Source of the DNA: Desulfosediminicola ganghwensis
GTDB lineage: Bacteria; Desulfobacterota; Desulfobulbia; Desulfobulbales; Desulfocapsaceae
NCBI RefSeq assembly: GCF_005116675.2
Contig: NZ_CP050699.1
Location: 124,001-188,000, forward strand
Direction of reading: 5' to 3'
DNA length: 64,000 bases
Within the stretch, counting starts at the first letter, position 1. Each line of letters opens with the position of its first letter. The notes beneath the pieces are model-generated. The model made no database searches. It had not been told where the DNA came from and was given only the letters and a program-made list of their open reading frames with translations. A program made the translations under genes and the position numbers. Shown here piece by piece: positions 8,264-17,252 of this stretch.

Positions 8264-9076
8264 ATGAAACGCTGGTTTATTCCGATAATTCTGTTCTTCA
8301 CCCTCACTGCTTGCGCCACCAGCCCCACCGGCCGCTCCCAGCTTATGCTGGTTTCCCCTGAACAGGCCATAAGCGCCTCCCAGGAAGCATATGTTCAGAC
8401 ATTGCAACCGCTGCAGAAAGAAGGGAAGCTTGACCCGGACCCGGCCACCACTGCCCGCGTGCGTGAAGTCACCGGCAGGGTTATCGCCCAGGCTATTCAA
8501 CTTTTTCCCGCATCACGCAACTGGGACTGGAGTGTTCGAGTGATCGATGAGCCTGAAACAGTCAACGCCTGGTGCATGGCCGGCGGCAAAATGGCCGTTT
8601 ACACTGGTTTACTCAACAAAGTCAACCCCACCGATGACGAGCTTGCCCAGGTCATGGCCCACGAGGTTTCACACGCCCTTGCCAACCATACCGCAGAGAA
8701 GATGTCCATGGCAATGGCCACCCAGATGGGACTTATGGGCGTCGCTGTTGCAACCCAGGACAGCGCCTATTCAGGGCTCGCCATGAGCGGCGGCGCCATG
8801 GCTGCTGCAATGGCCATCACTCTGCCTAATTCGCGAACTGCAGAGACCGAAGCTGACGTGATAGGCATCGAACTTGCCGCCCGGGCAGGTTACGACCCCA
8901 AAGCGGCCGTAACTCTCTGGGAGAAAATGGCCCGGGTTGGTGGCTCAAGCCAACCGGAGTTTCTCTCTACTCACCCTTCACCCGGCAACAGACAAGCCAA
9001 CCTCAGTGCGTTAGCGGACAAAATGATGCCATATTATCTGCAGCCCGGACTGAGGCCGGTCTACCAACTCAGATAA
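8264..9076 (+). CDS. M48 family zinc metalloprotease, lipoprotein
   Basis: The 270 residues begin with a lipoprotein signal peptide ending in a LTAC lipobox (Cys at about residue 18), so the protein is anchored in the inner or outer membrane facing the periplasm. HEVSHALANH is the HExxH zinc motif and ETEADVIG supplies the third ligand. A typical C-terminal STHPSPGNRQ block follows. It resembles YcaL/LoiP/BepA-type periplasmic quality-control proteases but lacks the BepA TPR domain. AGGA precedes the ATG. It stands alone between gaps. Confidence 0.88.
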   Translation: MKRWFIPIILFFTLTACATSPTGRSQLMLVSPEQAISASQEAYVQTLQPLQKEGKLDPDPATTARVREVTGRVIAQAIQLFPASRNWDWSVRVIDEPETVNAWCMAGGKMAVYTGLLNKVNPTDDELAQVMAHEVSHALANHTAEKMSMAMATQMGLMGVAVATQDSAYSGLAMSGGAMAAAMAITLPNSRTAETEADVIGIELAARAGYDPKAAVTLWEKMARVGGSSQPEFLSTHPSPGNRQANLSALADKMMPYYLQPGLRPVYQLR

Positions 9077-9436
9077 CCGGCAAGGCAGTTACACCGCTTC
9101 GACAGGAACCATTTCTCATCTGTCTGGATCGATGGAAATTACCACCAAGTGGATGCCAACCCTGTGCTGCACCACCCAAGCTTTCTACCACTTGTGCGCC
9201 CCATTGCCCCGGCACGTCTGCCTGCGTCTGCAATAACCAATAAAGGCAGGCAATTAGCTCTCAACCAGAACACCATCATTTCTTCTTCAGGCCCCAGACA
9301 ATCTTTGCGCTATTTCCAAAGTATGGTAGTGTCATTCGTAAGGTCTGGCGTACAGAACTGCACGCCAGTAACGATTGAAAAAGCCCTGCTGACAGCGATG
9401 CCAGCATAAACATATAGCACGACTTCAACTGTATTC
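9077..9436. other. Intergenic, nothing recognised
   Basis: An 86-codon open frame inside this region has no ribosome binding site and an unprotein-like composition. No hairpin, tRNA or operator stands out. The promoter of the DHH-CBS gene should lie near its right end. Confidence 0.5.
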
Positions 9437-10735
9437 ATGCAGATTATAGCCACTCACAAGCAGACCGATTTTGACGCGCTCGCGTCCATCATAGCAGCGA
9501 CACTCATCTACCCCGGCAGCGTCGGCGTTGTGCCCAAGGAGGTCAGCCGTAACGTCCGCAGATTTCTTTCGACACATAAAACCGCATTCAATCTCATCCT
9601 GCCCAAAGAGATCCAACACGACCAGGTTCAACGGCTCATAGTAGTTGATACCCCGAACTGGTCACGACTGGAGCGCATGGAAAAACTCCGGGACAGGGAT
9701 GATCTCGAAATTCACCTCTGGGACCACCATATGCACGGAGGAGACATCGAAGCGGACATGGTTTGCCAGGAGGACGTTGGTGCCACCGTCACGCTTTTTA
9801 TCCGGGAACTGAAAAAGCGCCAAATGGAGCTGAACCCGCTGATGTCCACGGTGCTGCTGCTCGGGCTCTATGAAGACACCGGTCATCTCACCTACCCTTC
9901 GACCACTCCGGAGGATGCCTATGCCGCCGGTTGGCTGCTTGAAAATGGTGCCGACCTCAACGTCGCATCATATTTTCTCAATCCCCCATACGAAGAGAAG
10001 CAAAAAGATGTTCTCTTTGAGATGATGAAGGCCACTGAAAAGCTGACCATCAACAGTTTCAAAATCGGATTCAATATCATCACCCTCGAAGATAAGGTCA
10101 CGACACTTTCCGGTATCGTCAATATGTACCGCTCCATCATCAACGTTGACGCAATCTTCGTGATTTTCGTCACCAATGGAAGGTCTACCGTGATCGGCAG
10201 AAGCGGTGTCGAGATGATCGACATTGGCTGGATAATGAGCAAACTCGGCGGTGGTGGCCATGCGGGTGCTGGCTCGGCCACCATCAAGACCAGTGAACAG
10301 AGTCCTGAGTCTGTACGTGAAAAAATAATCAGCCTTCTGGAGTCTGAGCAGAAAGAGAGTATCCGTATCGCAGACCTGATGTCCTTTCCTGTTCAATCGG
10401 TCTCACCCGACACTCCCATGCATGAGGTTCATTCACTCATGACCAACGAACATATTCGCAGTGTAATGGTGATTGAAAATGACAAATTACAAGGGATTGT
10501 GGTTCTCTGGGATTTCAAAAAACTCAAACATGAAAAACACTGGAATAAACCGGTAAAAGCGTACATGGCCAGGGACCTCACCTGCATTCCGCCCGACGCT
10601 ATCCCTTCCCAGATCGGCCGCCTGATGCTGGAAAAAAATATCGGCCACTTCCCGGTTGTCCAGGATGAGAAGGTAATTGGAGTGGTTAGCCGCACTGACA
10701 TTTTAAATTATTTCTACGACCTGCTTCCAGAGTAG
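9437..10735 (+). CDS. DHH/DHHA1 phosphoesterase with two CBS domains
   Basis: The 432-residue protein has an N-terminal DHH domain (THKQTDFDALAS, VVDTPN, WDHHMHGG, LYEDTGHLTYPST), then DHHA1 (SKLGGGGHAGAGSATI at about 270-285), then a CBS pair (about 310-430, MSFPVQSVSPDTPMHEV and MARDLTCIPPDA). In many delta-proteobacterial lineages this exact array is fused to a C-terminal tRNA nucleotidyltransferase/poly(A) polymerase domain. Here the protein stops directly after the CBS pair. It is likely a manganese-dependent phosphoesterase acting on nucleotides or short oligonucleotides and controlled by adenine nucleotides. The substrate is unknown. Confidence 0.8.
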   Translation: MQIIATHKQTDFDALASIIAATLIYPGSVGVVPKEVSRNVRRFLSTHKTAFNLILPKEIQHDQVQRLIVVDTPNWSRLERMEKLRDRDDLEIHLWDHHMHGGDIEADMVCQEDVGATVTLFIRELKKRQMELNPLMSTVLLLGLYEDTGHLTYPSTTPEDAYAAGWLLENGADLNVASYFLNPPYEEKQKDVLFEMMKATEKLTINSFKIGFNIITLEDKVTTLSGIVNMYRSIINVDAIFVIFVTNGRSTVIGRSGVEMIDIGWIMSKLGGGGHAGAGSATIKTSEQSPESVREKIISLLESEQKESIRIADLMSFPVQSVSPDTPMHEVHSLMTNEHIRSVMVIENDKLQGIVVLWDFKKLKHEKHWNKPVKAYMARDLTCIPPDAIPSQIGRLMLEKNIGHFPVVQDEKVIGVVSRTDILNYFYDLLPE

Positions 10736-10852
10736 AAAAAACCAGTCCAGGCAATGTGGCAACTGCCTCTCTGCTCTTGTAAATCTGGCTACCGGCCATA
10801 TAATTCTCTCAAGCCTAACACATATTACCGCTTGTCAAATGAGGATTATACG

Positions 10853-11374
10853 ATGCTTGAATTGAAAAAACTTGAGCGTGGAGCGATTTCCGCAGCATTG
10901 GAAAAAGCACACAAGTACCGTTTACTCAACGAACCTGAGGACGCAGAATCAATCTGCCTCGACATATTGGCCACAGAGCCGGAACATCAGGAGGCGCTTA
11001 TAACCCTGCTGCTGGCATTGACCGACAAGTTCGCTCACTCCGGACTCAATCCTTCATTTCAACAGGCCAGGGAACTACTGAGCCGGATTGAAAGCACAAC
11101 CTGCAAAGCTTACTACCTGGGCATTATCTATGAACGGAGGGCCAAATATCATCTCCGTCAGGGCGGCCCCGGTGGCGGAACTGCTGCTCACGGTTGCTTT
11201 GAACGAGCCATGCAGGCCTATGAGGAAGCCCTTACCGATTGCGACCCGAAGAATCAGGACGCGGTACTGCGCTGGAATTCCTGTGCACGTATTCTCAATT
11301 CCAACCCCGATGTTAAAGCGGATGACACTATAGGAGCAGATCTGCTGCTCGACCCGTTCGAGGTACCGCATTAA
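10853..11374 (+). CDS. TPR-like helical repeat protein
   Basis: The start at ATG 10853 is chosen because GAGG lies 8 bases upstream; the frame is open further back but without support. The 173 residues show tetratricopeptide-like helices (YRLLNEPEDAESICLDILATEPEHQEAL, then YYLGIIYERRAKYHLRQGG, and FERAMQAYEEALTDC near 120). A glycine-rich turn (GGPGGGTAAHG) breaks the middle. There is no signal or membrane segment. It is probably a cytoplasmic protein-interaction module of unknown partner. Confidence 0.65.
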   Translation: MLELKKLERGAISAALEKAHKYRLLNEPEDAESICLDILATEPEHQEALITLLLALTDKFAHSGLNPSFQQARELLSRIESTTCKAYYLGIIYERRAKYHLRQGGPGGGTAAHGCFERAMQAYEEALTDCDPKNQDAVLRWNSCARILNSNPDVKADDTIGADLLLDPFEVPH

Positions 11375-11415
11375 GCCGATCTAAGCATCAGGAGATGGCT
11401 GTGAGTGGGATAGGA

Positions 11416-11449
11416 GTATAAACAGATAAATATCGATTTATCTGTATAC
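11416..11449. terminator. Hairpin between convergent genes
   Basis: ACAGATAAAT/ATTTATCTGT with a 4-base loop, extended by GTAT/ATAC, lies between the tail-to-tail TPR-like gene and sdhB. It is AT-rich and lacks a long T-run, so termination is plausible but not certain. Confidence 0.5.
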
Positions 11450-11478
11450 GCAAGTTCATCCCCTCCCACCTTTACTTC

Positions 11479-12189
11479 TCACCCGTTATCTTTCTTGATC
11501 ATCTGCTTGGTCTGATTGATCCGCTTGGTAATCATGATAGATCGTGGACACGCCTTGGTGCATTTGAAATGGTTCTCGCATGGCCATACCCCGTTGGGAG
11601 TATCGAGTACATCAAACCGCTCCCTGGTGCCACTATCTCTTGAATCGGCCAGAAAGCGATAGGCCTGCACAATCGCCGCAGGACCGATGAACGCCGGTTC
11701 ATCATCCAATACCGGACAGGCAGAATAGCATGAGGCGCAAAGAATGCAATTGGTGGTATCATCGAATACCATACGCTCATCCTGGGATTGTACACGCTCC
11801 TTTCCCTCACTCTCTGTATCACTGATCAGAAACGGCTTCACAGCCCGGTACTTTTCAAAAAAATCGGCCTGATCAACAATCAGGTCCCTCTGGACCGGTA
11901 AGTGAGCGAGCGGCTCCACCGTCACCACCTCGCCATCTTTTCCGGCCACATCTTTCACCAGTGTTTTACAGGCCAGGCCGTCACTCCCGTTTATCCGCAT
12001 ACCGTCTGAACCGCATACCCCGTGGGCGCAGCTTTTGCGAAAGCACAGGCTGCCGTCCTGGAACTGTTTCACCTTCATCAAACCGTCAAGCAGCCGGTCA
12101 TTCGGATCAACCTCTACAGAAAATTCCTGGAAATAAGGCTCCTTATCCGCATCAGGGTTGAAGCGCTGTATTTTCAATATGATATTCAT
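11479..12189 (-). CDS. sdhB: Succinate dehydrogenase/fumarate reductase iron-sulfur subunit
   Basis: The 236 residues start at the second candidate (ATG 12189, AAAGG 8 bases upstream); a GTG at 12198 overlaps that binding site. The [2Fe-2S] cysteines are at about 49, 54, 59 and 74. The [4Fe-4S]/[3Fe-4S] cysteines are in CILCASCYSACP (148-158) and CENHFKCTKACP (204-214). It passes electrons between the flavoprotein and the membrane quinone site. It follows sdhA by 21 bases. No sdhC/D-like membrane anchor is adjacent on either side. Confidence 0.93.
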   Translation of the reverse strand: MNIILKIQRFNPDADKEPYFQEFSVEVDPNDRLLDGLMKVKQFQDGSLCFRKSCAHGVCGSDGMRINGSDGLACKTLVKDVAGKDGEVVTVEPLAHLPVQRDLIVDQADFFEKYRAVKPFLISDTESEGKERVQSQDERMVFDDTTNCILCASCYSACPVLDDEPAFIGPAAIVQAYRFLADSRDSGTRERFDVLDTPNGVWPCENHFKCTKACPRSIMITKRINQTKQMIKKDNG

Positions 12190-12210
12190 AGGCTGCACCT
12201 TTAGGGGACA

Positions 12211-13953
12211 TCAATATGTTCGTGGTTTCGGTTCCCAGATCGAAGTATCCACCTTCTTGTAGTCCATACGCACTGACTCATTTTCCAGGTAGGCCAGGGA
12301 ATGCTTCAACCAGTTTTCATCATCCCGCTCGGGGTAATCCTCCCGGCTATGGGCTCCGCGGCTCTCCTGTCTGTCCAGCGCGGCAGCCGCAGTAATGAGT
12401 GACAAATCAAGCAGGTTACCCAATTCGATCACCTCGAGCAGATCGGTGTTAAAACTCTTGCTGGAATCCTGGACCCGTACCTGTTGATAACGTTCACGTA
12501 ATTTCTGGATATCCCTCACCGCTGCCCGCATATCCTTTGCATTGCGATAAATGCCGATATGCTCCATCATGATGGTCTGCATCTGTTCCATGATATGGCC
12601 GCCATGGGGTGCGTCCTCAGCTGTCGTTTCTGTCAGGTGACCGATTATCGCCCTGGCAGTATCGGCCGCACTCCCATCCACTTCAACAGGCTCACAATCC
12701 TGGACATAATCAGCGATATGCAATCCGGCTCTGCGGCCAAACACCACAAGGTCGAGCAGGCTGTTCGTGCCAAGCCTGTTCGCCCCATGCACGGAAACAC
12801 AGGCGCATTCACCAGCTGCATAGAGTCCTTTCACCACTGTTCCTTTATTGTCACAGATCACCCTGCCATGGTCATCGGTTGGTATGCCGCCCATGGCGTA
12901 ATGGGCGGTCGGCAATACCGGGATAGGCTCATCTGCCGGGTCAATACCCAGATATGTTTTGCAGAACTCAGTTATATCCGGCAATTTCTTCATCAAGGTC
13001 TCTTTGCCCAGATGGGTTGCGTCAAGGTGTACATAGTCATCTATTTTACCGTCACCCCGAATCCCTTTACCAGCCCGCACCTCAGTGAGGATGGAACGGG
13101 CTACGATATCCCTTGGTGCCAGGTCCAGGAGGGTTGGTGAATACCGTTCCATGAACCGTTCCCCATCACAATTACGCAAGATTCCTCCCTCGCCGCGAAC
13201 AGCCTCCGAGATAAGAATACCCAGCCCTTTTATTCCCGTCGGGTGAAACTGGAAGAACTCCATATCTTCCAGCGGAATGCCTCGCCTCGCGCAGACCGCA
13301 GGCCCGTCTCCGGTATTGGCATAGGCATTGGAAGTTATCTTGAACATCCTGCCAAAGCCACCAGTCGCAAAGAGCACTGCTTTGGCGGCAAAGACATGCA
13401 GCTCGCCCGTGGCAAGTTCCACAACCACTACCCCCTGACAGTGGTCGTCTGCCAATATCAAATCAACCACCTGATATTCGTCAAAGAAGGCCACTTCATT
13501 TTTTATGCACTGCTGATAGAGGGTCTGCAAAATCATATGACCGGTCCGGTCCGCTGCGTAGCATGCCCTGCGCACCGGTCCCTGGCCAAAATTCCTGGTA
13601 TGCCCGCCGAAGCGGCGCTGGTCTATCCTGCCCTCCGGGGTTCGATTGAATGGCAGGCCACGGTTCTCAAGATCGTAGACAGCCTGCACAGCCTCTTCAG
13701 CCAGTGTCTTCGCCGCCTGCTGGTCAACAAGATAATCCCCGCCTTTCACTGTATCGAAGGCGTGCCACTCCGGTTTATCCTCCTCCACATTTCCAAGCGC
13801 CGCGCTAATACCACCCTGCGCTGCCCCGGTATGACTGCGAACCGGATAGAGTTTTGAAAGCACTGCTGTTTTTGATCTTTTGCTCGCTTCAAGAGCTCCA
13901 TACAGGCCAGCACCTCCTGAGCCAACGATAAGGGTATCGAATTGATGGATCAC
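12211..13953 (-). CDS. sdhA: Succinate dehydrogenase/fumarate reductase flavoprotein subunit
   Basis: The start is taken at GTG 13953, which has GGAGG five bases upstream; the frame extends to 14007 but that leader is not conserved. The 580 residues show the FAD-binding [16 protein letters not shown], the covalent-FAD histidine region in [11 protein letters not shown], the substrate-site FQFHPTGI and [10 protein letters not shown], and [10 protein letters not shown]. It oxidises succinate or reduces fumarate at the membrane together with SdhB. It forms a two-gene unit sdhA-sdhB without an anchor subunit. Confidence 0.93.
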   Translation of the reverse strand: MIHQFDTLIVGSGGAGLYGALEASKRSKTAVLSKLYPVRSHTGAAQGGISAALGNVEEDKPEWHAFDTVKGGDYLVDQQAAKTLAEEAVQAVYDLENRGLPFNRTPEGRIDQRRFGGHTRNFGQGPVRRACYAADRTGHMILQTLYQQCIKNEVAFFDEYQVVDLILADDHCQGVVVVELATGELHVFAAKAVLFATGGFGRMFKITSNAYANTGDGPAVCARRGIPLEDMEFFQFHPTGIKGLGILISEAVRGEGGILRNCDGERFMERYSPTLLDLAPRDIVARSILTEVRAGKGIRGDGKIDDYVHLDATHLGKETLMKKLPDITEFCKTYLGIDPADEPIPVLPTAHYAMGGIPTDDHGRVICDNKGTVVKGLYAAGECACVSVHGANRLGTNSLLDLVVFGRRAGLHIADYVQDCEPVEVDGSAADTARAIIGHLTETTAEDAPHGGHIMEQMQTIMMEHIGIYRNAKDMRAAVRDIQKLRERYQQVRVQDSSKSFNTDLLEVIELGNLLDLSLITAAAALDRQESRGAHSREDYPERDDENWLKHSLAYLENESVRMDYKKVDTSIWEPKPRTY

Positions 13954-14327
13954 TGGCACCTCCGGGTTCGTGGTGTTGGTTCGTTGATTTATAGATGCTA
14001 AAGGCAAGAGTCCACAAGCAGAATTAAGCTACTATTGAAAGTCAGGCATATGCCCTATATTAAATCAACTCAATAACCCATAAACAAGTTGTTTCTCAGC
14101 AGCAGCGACTGCCAGGCCTGCGATGTGACTGGTTCACGTGCAAACCTGTCTGCTTGCCATCTTGCCATGGTTATGGCTATGGCAGATGGCTAGTGCCGCA
14201 ACGCAGCATTTGCCTCCATTAACATATTGCACTATTTATTATAGAAAATTCAGACAGTTCCGTATCTACACTACTCCTGCACCTTTCTCCATACCACTAA
14301 CTTGCAGGATATCGTCAACATTATGAG
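13954..14327. other. Intergenic upstream of sdhA
   Basis: The leftward sdhAB promoter should be here, but no convincing elements were identified. No SdhC-like membrane protein is encoded. Confidence 0.5.
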
Positions 14328-14640
14328 GTGTATGATGTCCGGGTTGTTTTATTTGTGCATGTAAACGAGTGGGCTCCCTCTGCGAGCACTGACCCCATCC
14401 CGATTTCAATGGGGTAGATCCTGGCTGAACTCAAAGCCAGAGGTTTTGATGGTACAATCCTGGGTGACTACAAAGATCGCCCCCTCGACGGTTATGAATT
14501 TCGGCCCACTATTCAAAAGCTGCAGCCGGCCTGCTCGGCTTCAGCACCTACGAGGAAAATATTGACCTGGTACGATTCTGGGCCCGATTCGCCTGGTCAT
14601 TGGGACACCTCTATGTCGTTGTTTTCTTGACATTGGTGTC
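14328..14640 (+). pseudogene. Broken B12-binding (radical SAM-type) protein, N-terminal fragment
   Basis: Translation from GTG 14328 gives VYDVRVVLFVHVNEWAPS..., then an in-frame TAG at 14415-14417, then LAELKARGFDGTILGDYKDR. After a +1 frame change near 14528 it continues GLLGFSTYEENIDLVRFWAR. Together these match the N-terminal cobalamin-binding domain seen in B12-binding radical SAM proteins. The radical SAM domain (CxxxCxxC) is not found downstream. A stop, a frameshift and loss of the C-terminal part make this a pseudogene. The family assignment is from motif memory. Confidence 0.65.
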
Positions 14641-14701
14641 CATTTTATTCAACTTACCCCATACAACATTAGGTAAAAGGGCAGTCCTGTTCCGCATGGG
14701 G

Positions 14702-14929
14702 CTATCGGGAAACGAAAAATCGAAGAATCCGCTCGAGGAGGGTTGAGGGTATTTCAAATATTGCAGTCAAAGTCCCACGAGACTCGATCTTGTTTGTACT
14801 TCCAATCTTGAAGTCAGAAGCGAATTTTGTTTTGCACGATGGACATGCCATAAGCACTCCCCCTATGCGTTTAGGGAAGCGCAGCTGCTGGTCACATTTA
14901 GGGCAAGTTTTTACGATATATTCAGACAT
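14702..14929 (-). CDS. Small zinc-ribbon protein
   Basis: From ATG 14929 the 75 residues contain CPKCDQQLRFPKRIGG and ACPSCKTKF, two CxxC knuckles of a zinc ribbon, followed by a hydrophobic/basic C-terminus (LLERILRFFVSR). The same kind of ribbon opens the membrane protein at 35609-36670. The frame is open further upstream, but those residues look non-coding, and no clear ribosome binding site was found. Function unknown. Confidence 0.5.
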   Translation of the reverse strand: MSEYIVKTCPKCDQQLRFPKRIGGVLMACPSCKTKFASDFKIGSTNKIESRGTLTAIFEIPSTLLERILRFFVSR

Positions 14930-15104
14930 GAACAAAATATAACTGTTTTGTAAAAATATTGCCAATCTGAGAGACCATTGGCATCCTCCCTTCATAGAAG
15001 CGATATACTATCTGCATCCATCCTGGAATGGAGCAACTATTCGAAGTGATCTTTGTCGAAGAGCCTAACTTGTTGAGTTAGAAACTAACAGGAAGAACCT
15101 TAAC

Positions 15105-15303
15105 ATGAAAGGTATTACTGGCTGTTAAAATTGCCTATGCCGCCTTAATCATACCCCTGTTCTGTTCTATATACCTGGGCCAACTCTCTATTGCGATTGG
15201 AACGTCTCAAAATCGTCTACGGTCGCAGGGTGAAAAGGAACCTCACAAAACTGCTAGTGCAAACATAGCACATAGTGGTACAGTAACTATAGTTTTTAAC
15301 TAA
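15105..15303 (+). pseudogene. Possible frameshifted small membrane protein
   Basis: An AGGAAG site precedes ATG 15105. The ATG frame closes after seven codons, but a one-base shift opens YYWLLKIAYAALIIPLF... with a hydrophobic helix and a polar tail, ending at TAA 15303. The distance is not a multiple of three, so a frameshift would be needed. This could equally be chance. The rest of 14930-15354 holds nothing else recognisable. Confidence 0.25.
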
Positions 15304-15354
15304 TTGCTTACACGTCTAAGCATTTACTGCCATCTTATCGTACAAGGAGTCATC

Positions 15355-15627
15355 ATGTGGGGAGCTAACGCAACTGAATGGGGAAACTATTTTTGCAGTT
15401 GGGGACCATCTTGGGGCCACGGCCCATGGTTTATGGGTTGGTTATTTCCTCTCCTCTTCTGGGGCTTAATTGCCTATCTGGCAGTTAGCATTATCAGGGG
15501 TTTATTTTCCAGCACTCGTTCAAAACAAAATGATAACGCACTTGAAATTTTGAGAAATCGTTTTGCTGCTGGCGAGATAGACGAAAAGGAATATAACGCT
15601 CAAAAGGCTGTTTTGAGCAGAAGTTAA
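15355..15627 (+). CDS. SHOCT-domain membrane protein
   Basis: ATG 15355 has AAGGAG upstream and is preferred to the upstream in-frame start at 15304. The 90 residues have a tryptophan-rich N-terminus (WGNYFCSWGPSWGHGPW), one transmembrane helix (LFPLLFWGLIAYLAVSII) and a C-terminal SHOCT motif (ALEILRNRFAAGEIDEKEYNAQK). SHOCT proteins of this shape are common small membrane proteins of unknown role, sometimes near metal or redox stress genes. Confidence 0.8.
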   Translation: MWGANATEWGNYFCSWGPSWGHGPWFMGWLFPLLFWGLIAYLAVSIIRGLFSSTRSKQNDNALEILRNRFAAGEIDEKEYNAQKAVLSRS

Positions 15628-15774
15628 TTATTTTTGGCATGAACGGAGCATTTTACCCTCCTACTGTGAGGTTACAGGCCCGAGAGGTGAGTGGCAGATT
15701 AAGGCTGATCCTGTTGTTTCAGAGGGCAAGGAGGTACAATAGTATCGGCTCCCTGTGATATGCTCCTTTTGCCA

Positions 15775-16056
15775 TCAGCCGTTTTTGGCATGCAGCAGCC
15801 GTAGCAGTTCCTTTTCCAAAGACAACCACTGGGCCTCTTCTGTTATTTTCCCACTCTCGACTGCCGCCAGGCACTTGGTCAGCAGGAGTTTGATTTCTTT
15901 GAAGTAGGCCAGTTTGGCCTTGTTGATATTCATGTTGTGACAACGTTCTGCAAGGGCGGCTATCAATTCTTTCTTAGGTTCAGATATGCCTGAGCCCGTG
16001 AGTCTTGAGTTCAAGTTGTCTATTTTTTCAATGGTGTTTTCCTTAGGTTTACCCAT
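15775..16056 (-). CDS. Small hypothetical helical protein
   Basis: The 93 residues are charged and predicted mostly helical (NMNINKAKLAYFKEIKLLLTKCLAAVESG). AGGA lies 8 bases before the ATG. There are no motifs, membrane spans or signal. The gene is isolated and opposite in strand to its neighbours. The ribosome binding site and protein-like composition support it being real. Confidence 0.5.
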   Translation of the reverse strand: MGKPKENTIEKIDNLNSRLTGSGISEPKKELIAALAERCHNMNINKAKLAYFKEIKLLLTKCLAAVESGKITEEAQWLSLEKELLRLLHAKNG

Positions 16057-16621
16057 AGCTTTTTTCCTGCATCTGAATCGTCAGTTCCTTCGAAAGAAAT
16101 AAATCCGGTGGAAATTACGGCGACATAAAACCAAACTGGCCAGAGTAAAATCAAATTCAAACAACTCGATTCGCACTCCTACCCTATTTATCTCTGACCC
16201 TTATTCAGCTGTCAGACAGAATAACTGCAGCAAAGCCATTTCATGGCATGGCTTTAGCAACGACTGACATGATCAAAAACCATGGAACTTGTCAATGCGG
16301 ACTAAGGGTTATCATAGTTGGCTCTGCAGTGAAGACATATGGTTGTCATGCCTATGGCAGCATGAGGCAGGTGTTCTCAGGTAGGATTGTTGATTCTTGG
16401 ACAGTACCAAGCGCCCAAATTCACACCAATATCCACACCGAACTCATCCCCCCATTGCACAATCAAACTCAGTACCAGGTCCAACTTTACCCAATTGACA
16501 CATCATCAGTTCATCCCTAGCCTCTAACAAGAGCCAACTGCAGCCGAATATCTGCACTTACGTTTTACGCACCACTGTCGACTGCATCCTGTTTCACAAA
16601 GCCAATAAAGAGGAGGTACAT
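16057..16621. other. Intergenic upstream of the selenocysteine peroxiredoxin
   Basis: The 90-codon open frame at 16248-16520 has no ribosome binding site and an unlikely composition. No RNA gene or repeat is evident. The peroxiredoxin promoter is expected in the last 100 bases. Confidence 0.45.
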
Positions 16622-17101
16622 ATGAAAAAGCTAGCTCTTGGACTACTTGCAATTGCACTTTTTGTTGGATTTTCAACTGCTACCATCAAAGCAGCAGACA
16701 TTGGCGATACGGCTGCCGATTTTACCGCACAGTCCACCATGGGGGAGATAACCCTTTCCGGGTTTGCCGGAAAAAATGTGGTACTCGCCTTTTACTACGT
16801 AGCGTTTACCCCCGTCTGAAGCAATGAACTTCTTGCTTTCCAGCGTGATCTGGAACAATTCACCTCACTGAACAGCGTTATAGTGGGAGTCAGTCCCGAC
16901 AGCCTTGAAGATCTGGAACGTTTCAAAGATGAGAACAACATAGGTTTTGCCATGATCAGCGACCCTGACAAAACGGTTCAACGGATGTATGAATCAGGCC
17001 GCGTCACCTATGTAATCGATGCTCAAGGTATCATTCGCCATCGCCAGGAAGGAGTGCCTGACAACCAAAAAATATTGGAGGCGTTGCGATCCCTTCAATA
17101 A
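16622..17101 (+). CDS. Periplasmic selenocysteine-containing peroxiredoxin (AhpC/TSA, BCP-like)
   Basis: The frame begins after a GAGGAGG site with a signal peptide (residues 1 to about 25, ending TIKAA). It runs through DIGDTAADFTAQS to FYYVAFTPV, then TGA at 16817-16819, then SNELLAFQRDLEQF to ISDPDKTVQRMY and VTYVIDAQGII. In peroxiredoxins the motif is TPVCxNEL, so the TGA sits exactly at the peroxidatic cysteine (residue 66). Everything after it is in frame, conserved and complete (159 residues). A stem-loop just downstream fits a bacterial SECIS. The protein would reduce peroxides outside the cytoplasm. Thioredoxin reductase follows. The alternative, a nonsense mutation at precisely this codon, is much less likely. 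Confidence 0.85.
16838..16855 (+). promoter_or_regulatory. Candidate bacterial SECIS hairpin
   Basis: TTCCAG-CGTGAT-CTGGAA forms a perfect 6-bp stem with a 6-base apical loop containing G and U. The loop begins about 24 bases after the UGA, within the spacing known for bacterial SECIS elements read by SelB. An AAGCAA/TTGCTT pairing just 3' of the UGA competes with or supplements it. Confidence 0.6.
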
Positions 17102-17252
17102 TCCATAACAATTTATAGCCCATTTGATCTATACTGAAAATTAATACCGCACGTTATCGTAATCAGAACAAGATGGTGCCAACAGATGAGGTTCAGGTTA
17201 CAGACCAGACGACACCACGAACACCCCGGAGTTATCAGCACAGGAGACCGTA

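Noticed and set aside
9149-9409. 86-codon open frame before the DHH-CBS gene
   Set aside because: No ribosome binding site or recognisable sequence; likely chance.
12559-13140. 193-codon open frame on the plus strand
   Set aside because: It lies entirely inside sdhA on the opposite strand; codon mirror of a well-conserved gene with no family resemblance.
13243-13857. 204-codon open frame on the plus strand
   Set aside because: Antisense shadow of sdhA; no ribosome binding site.
16248-16520. 90-codon open frame upstream of the selenocysteine peroxiredoxin
   Set aside because: No ribosome binding site, skewed composition and no conserved motifs.
16817-16819. TGA as a nonsense mutation making the peroxiredoxin a pseudogene
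   Set aside because: It sits exactly at the catalytic Cys codon, the rest is intact, and a SECIS-like hairpin follows; selenocysteine explains it better.
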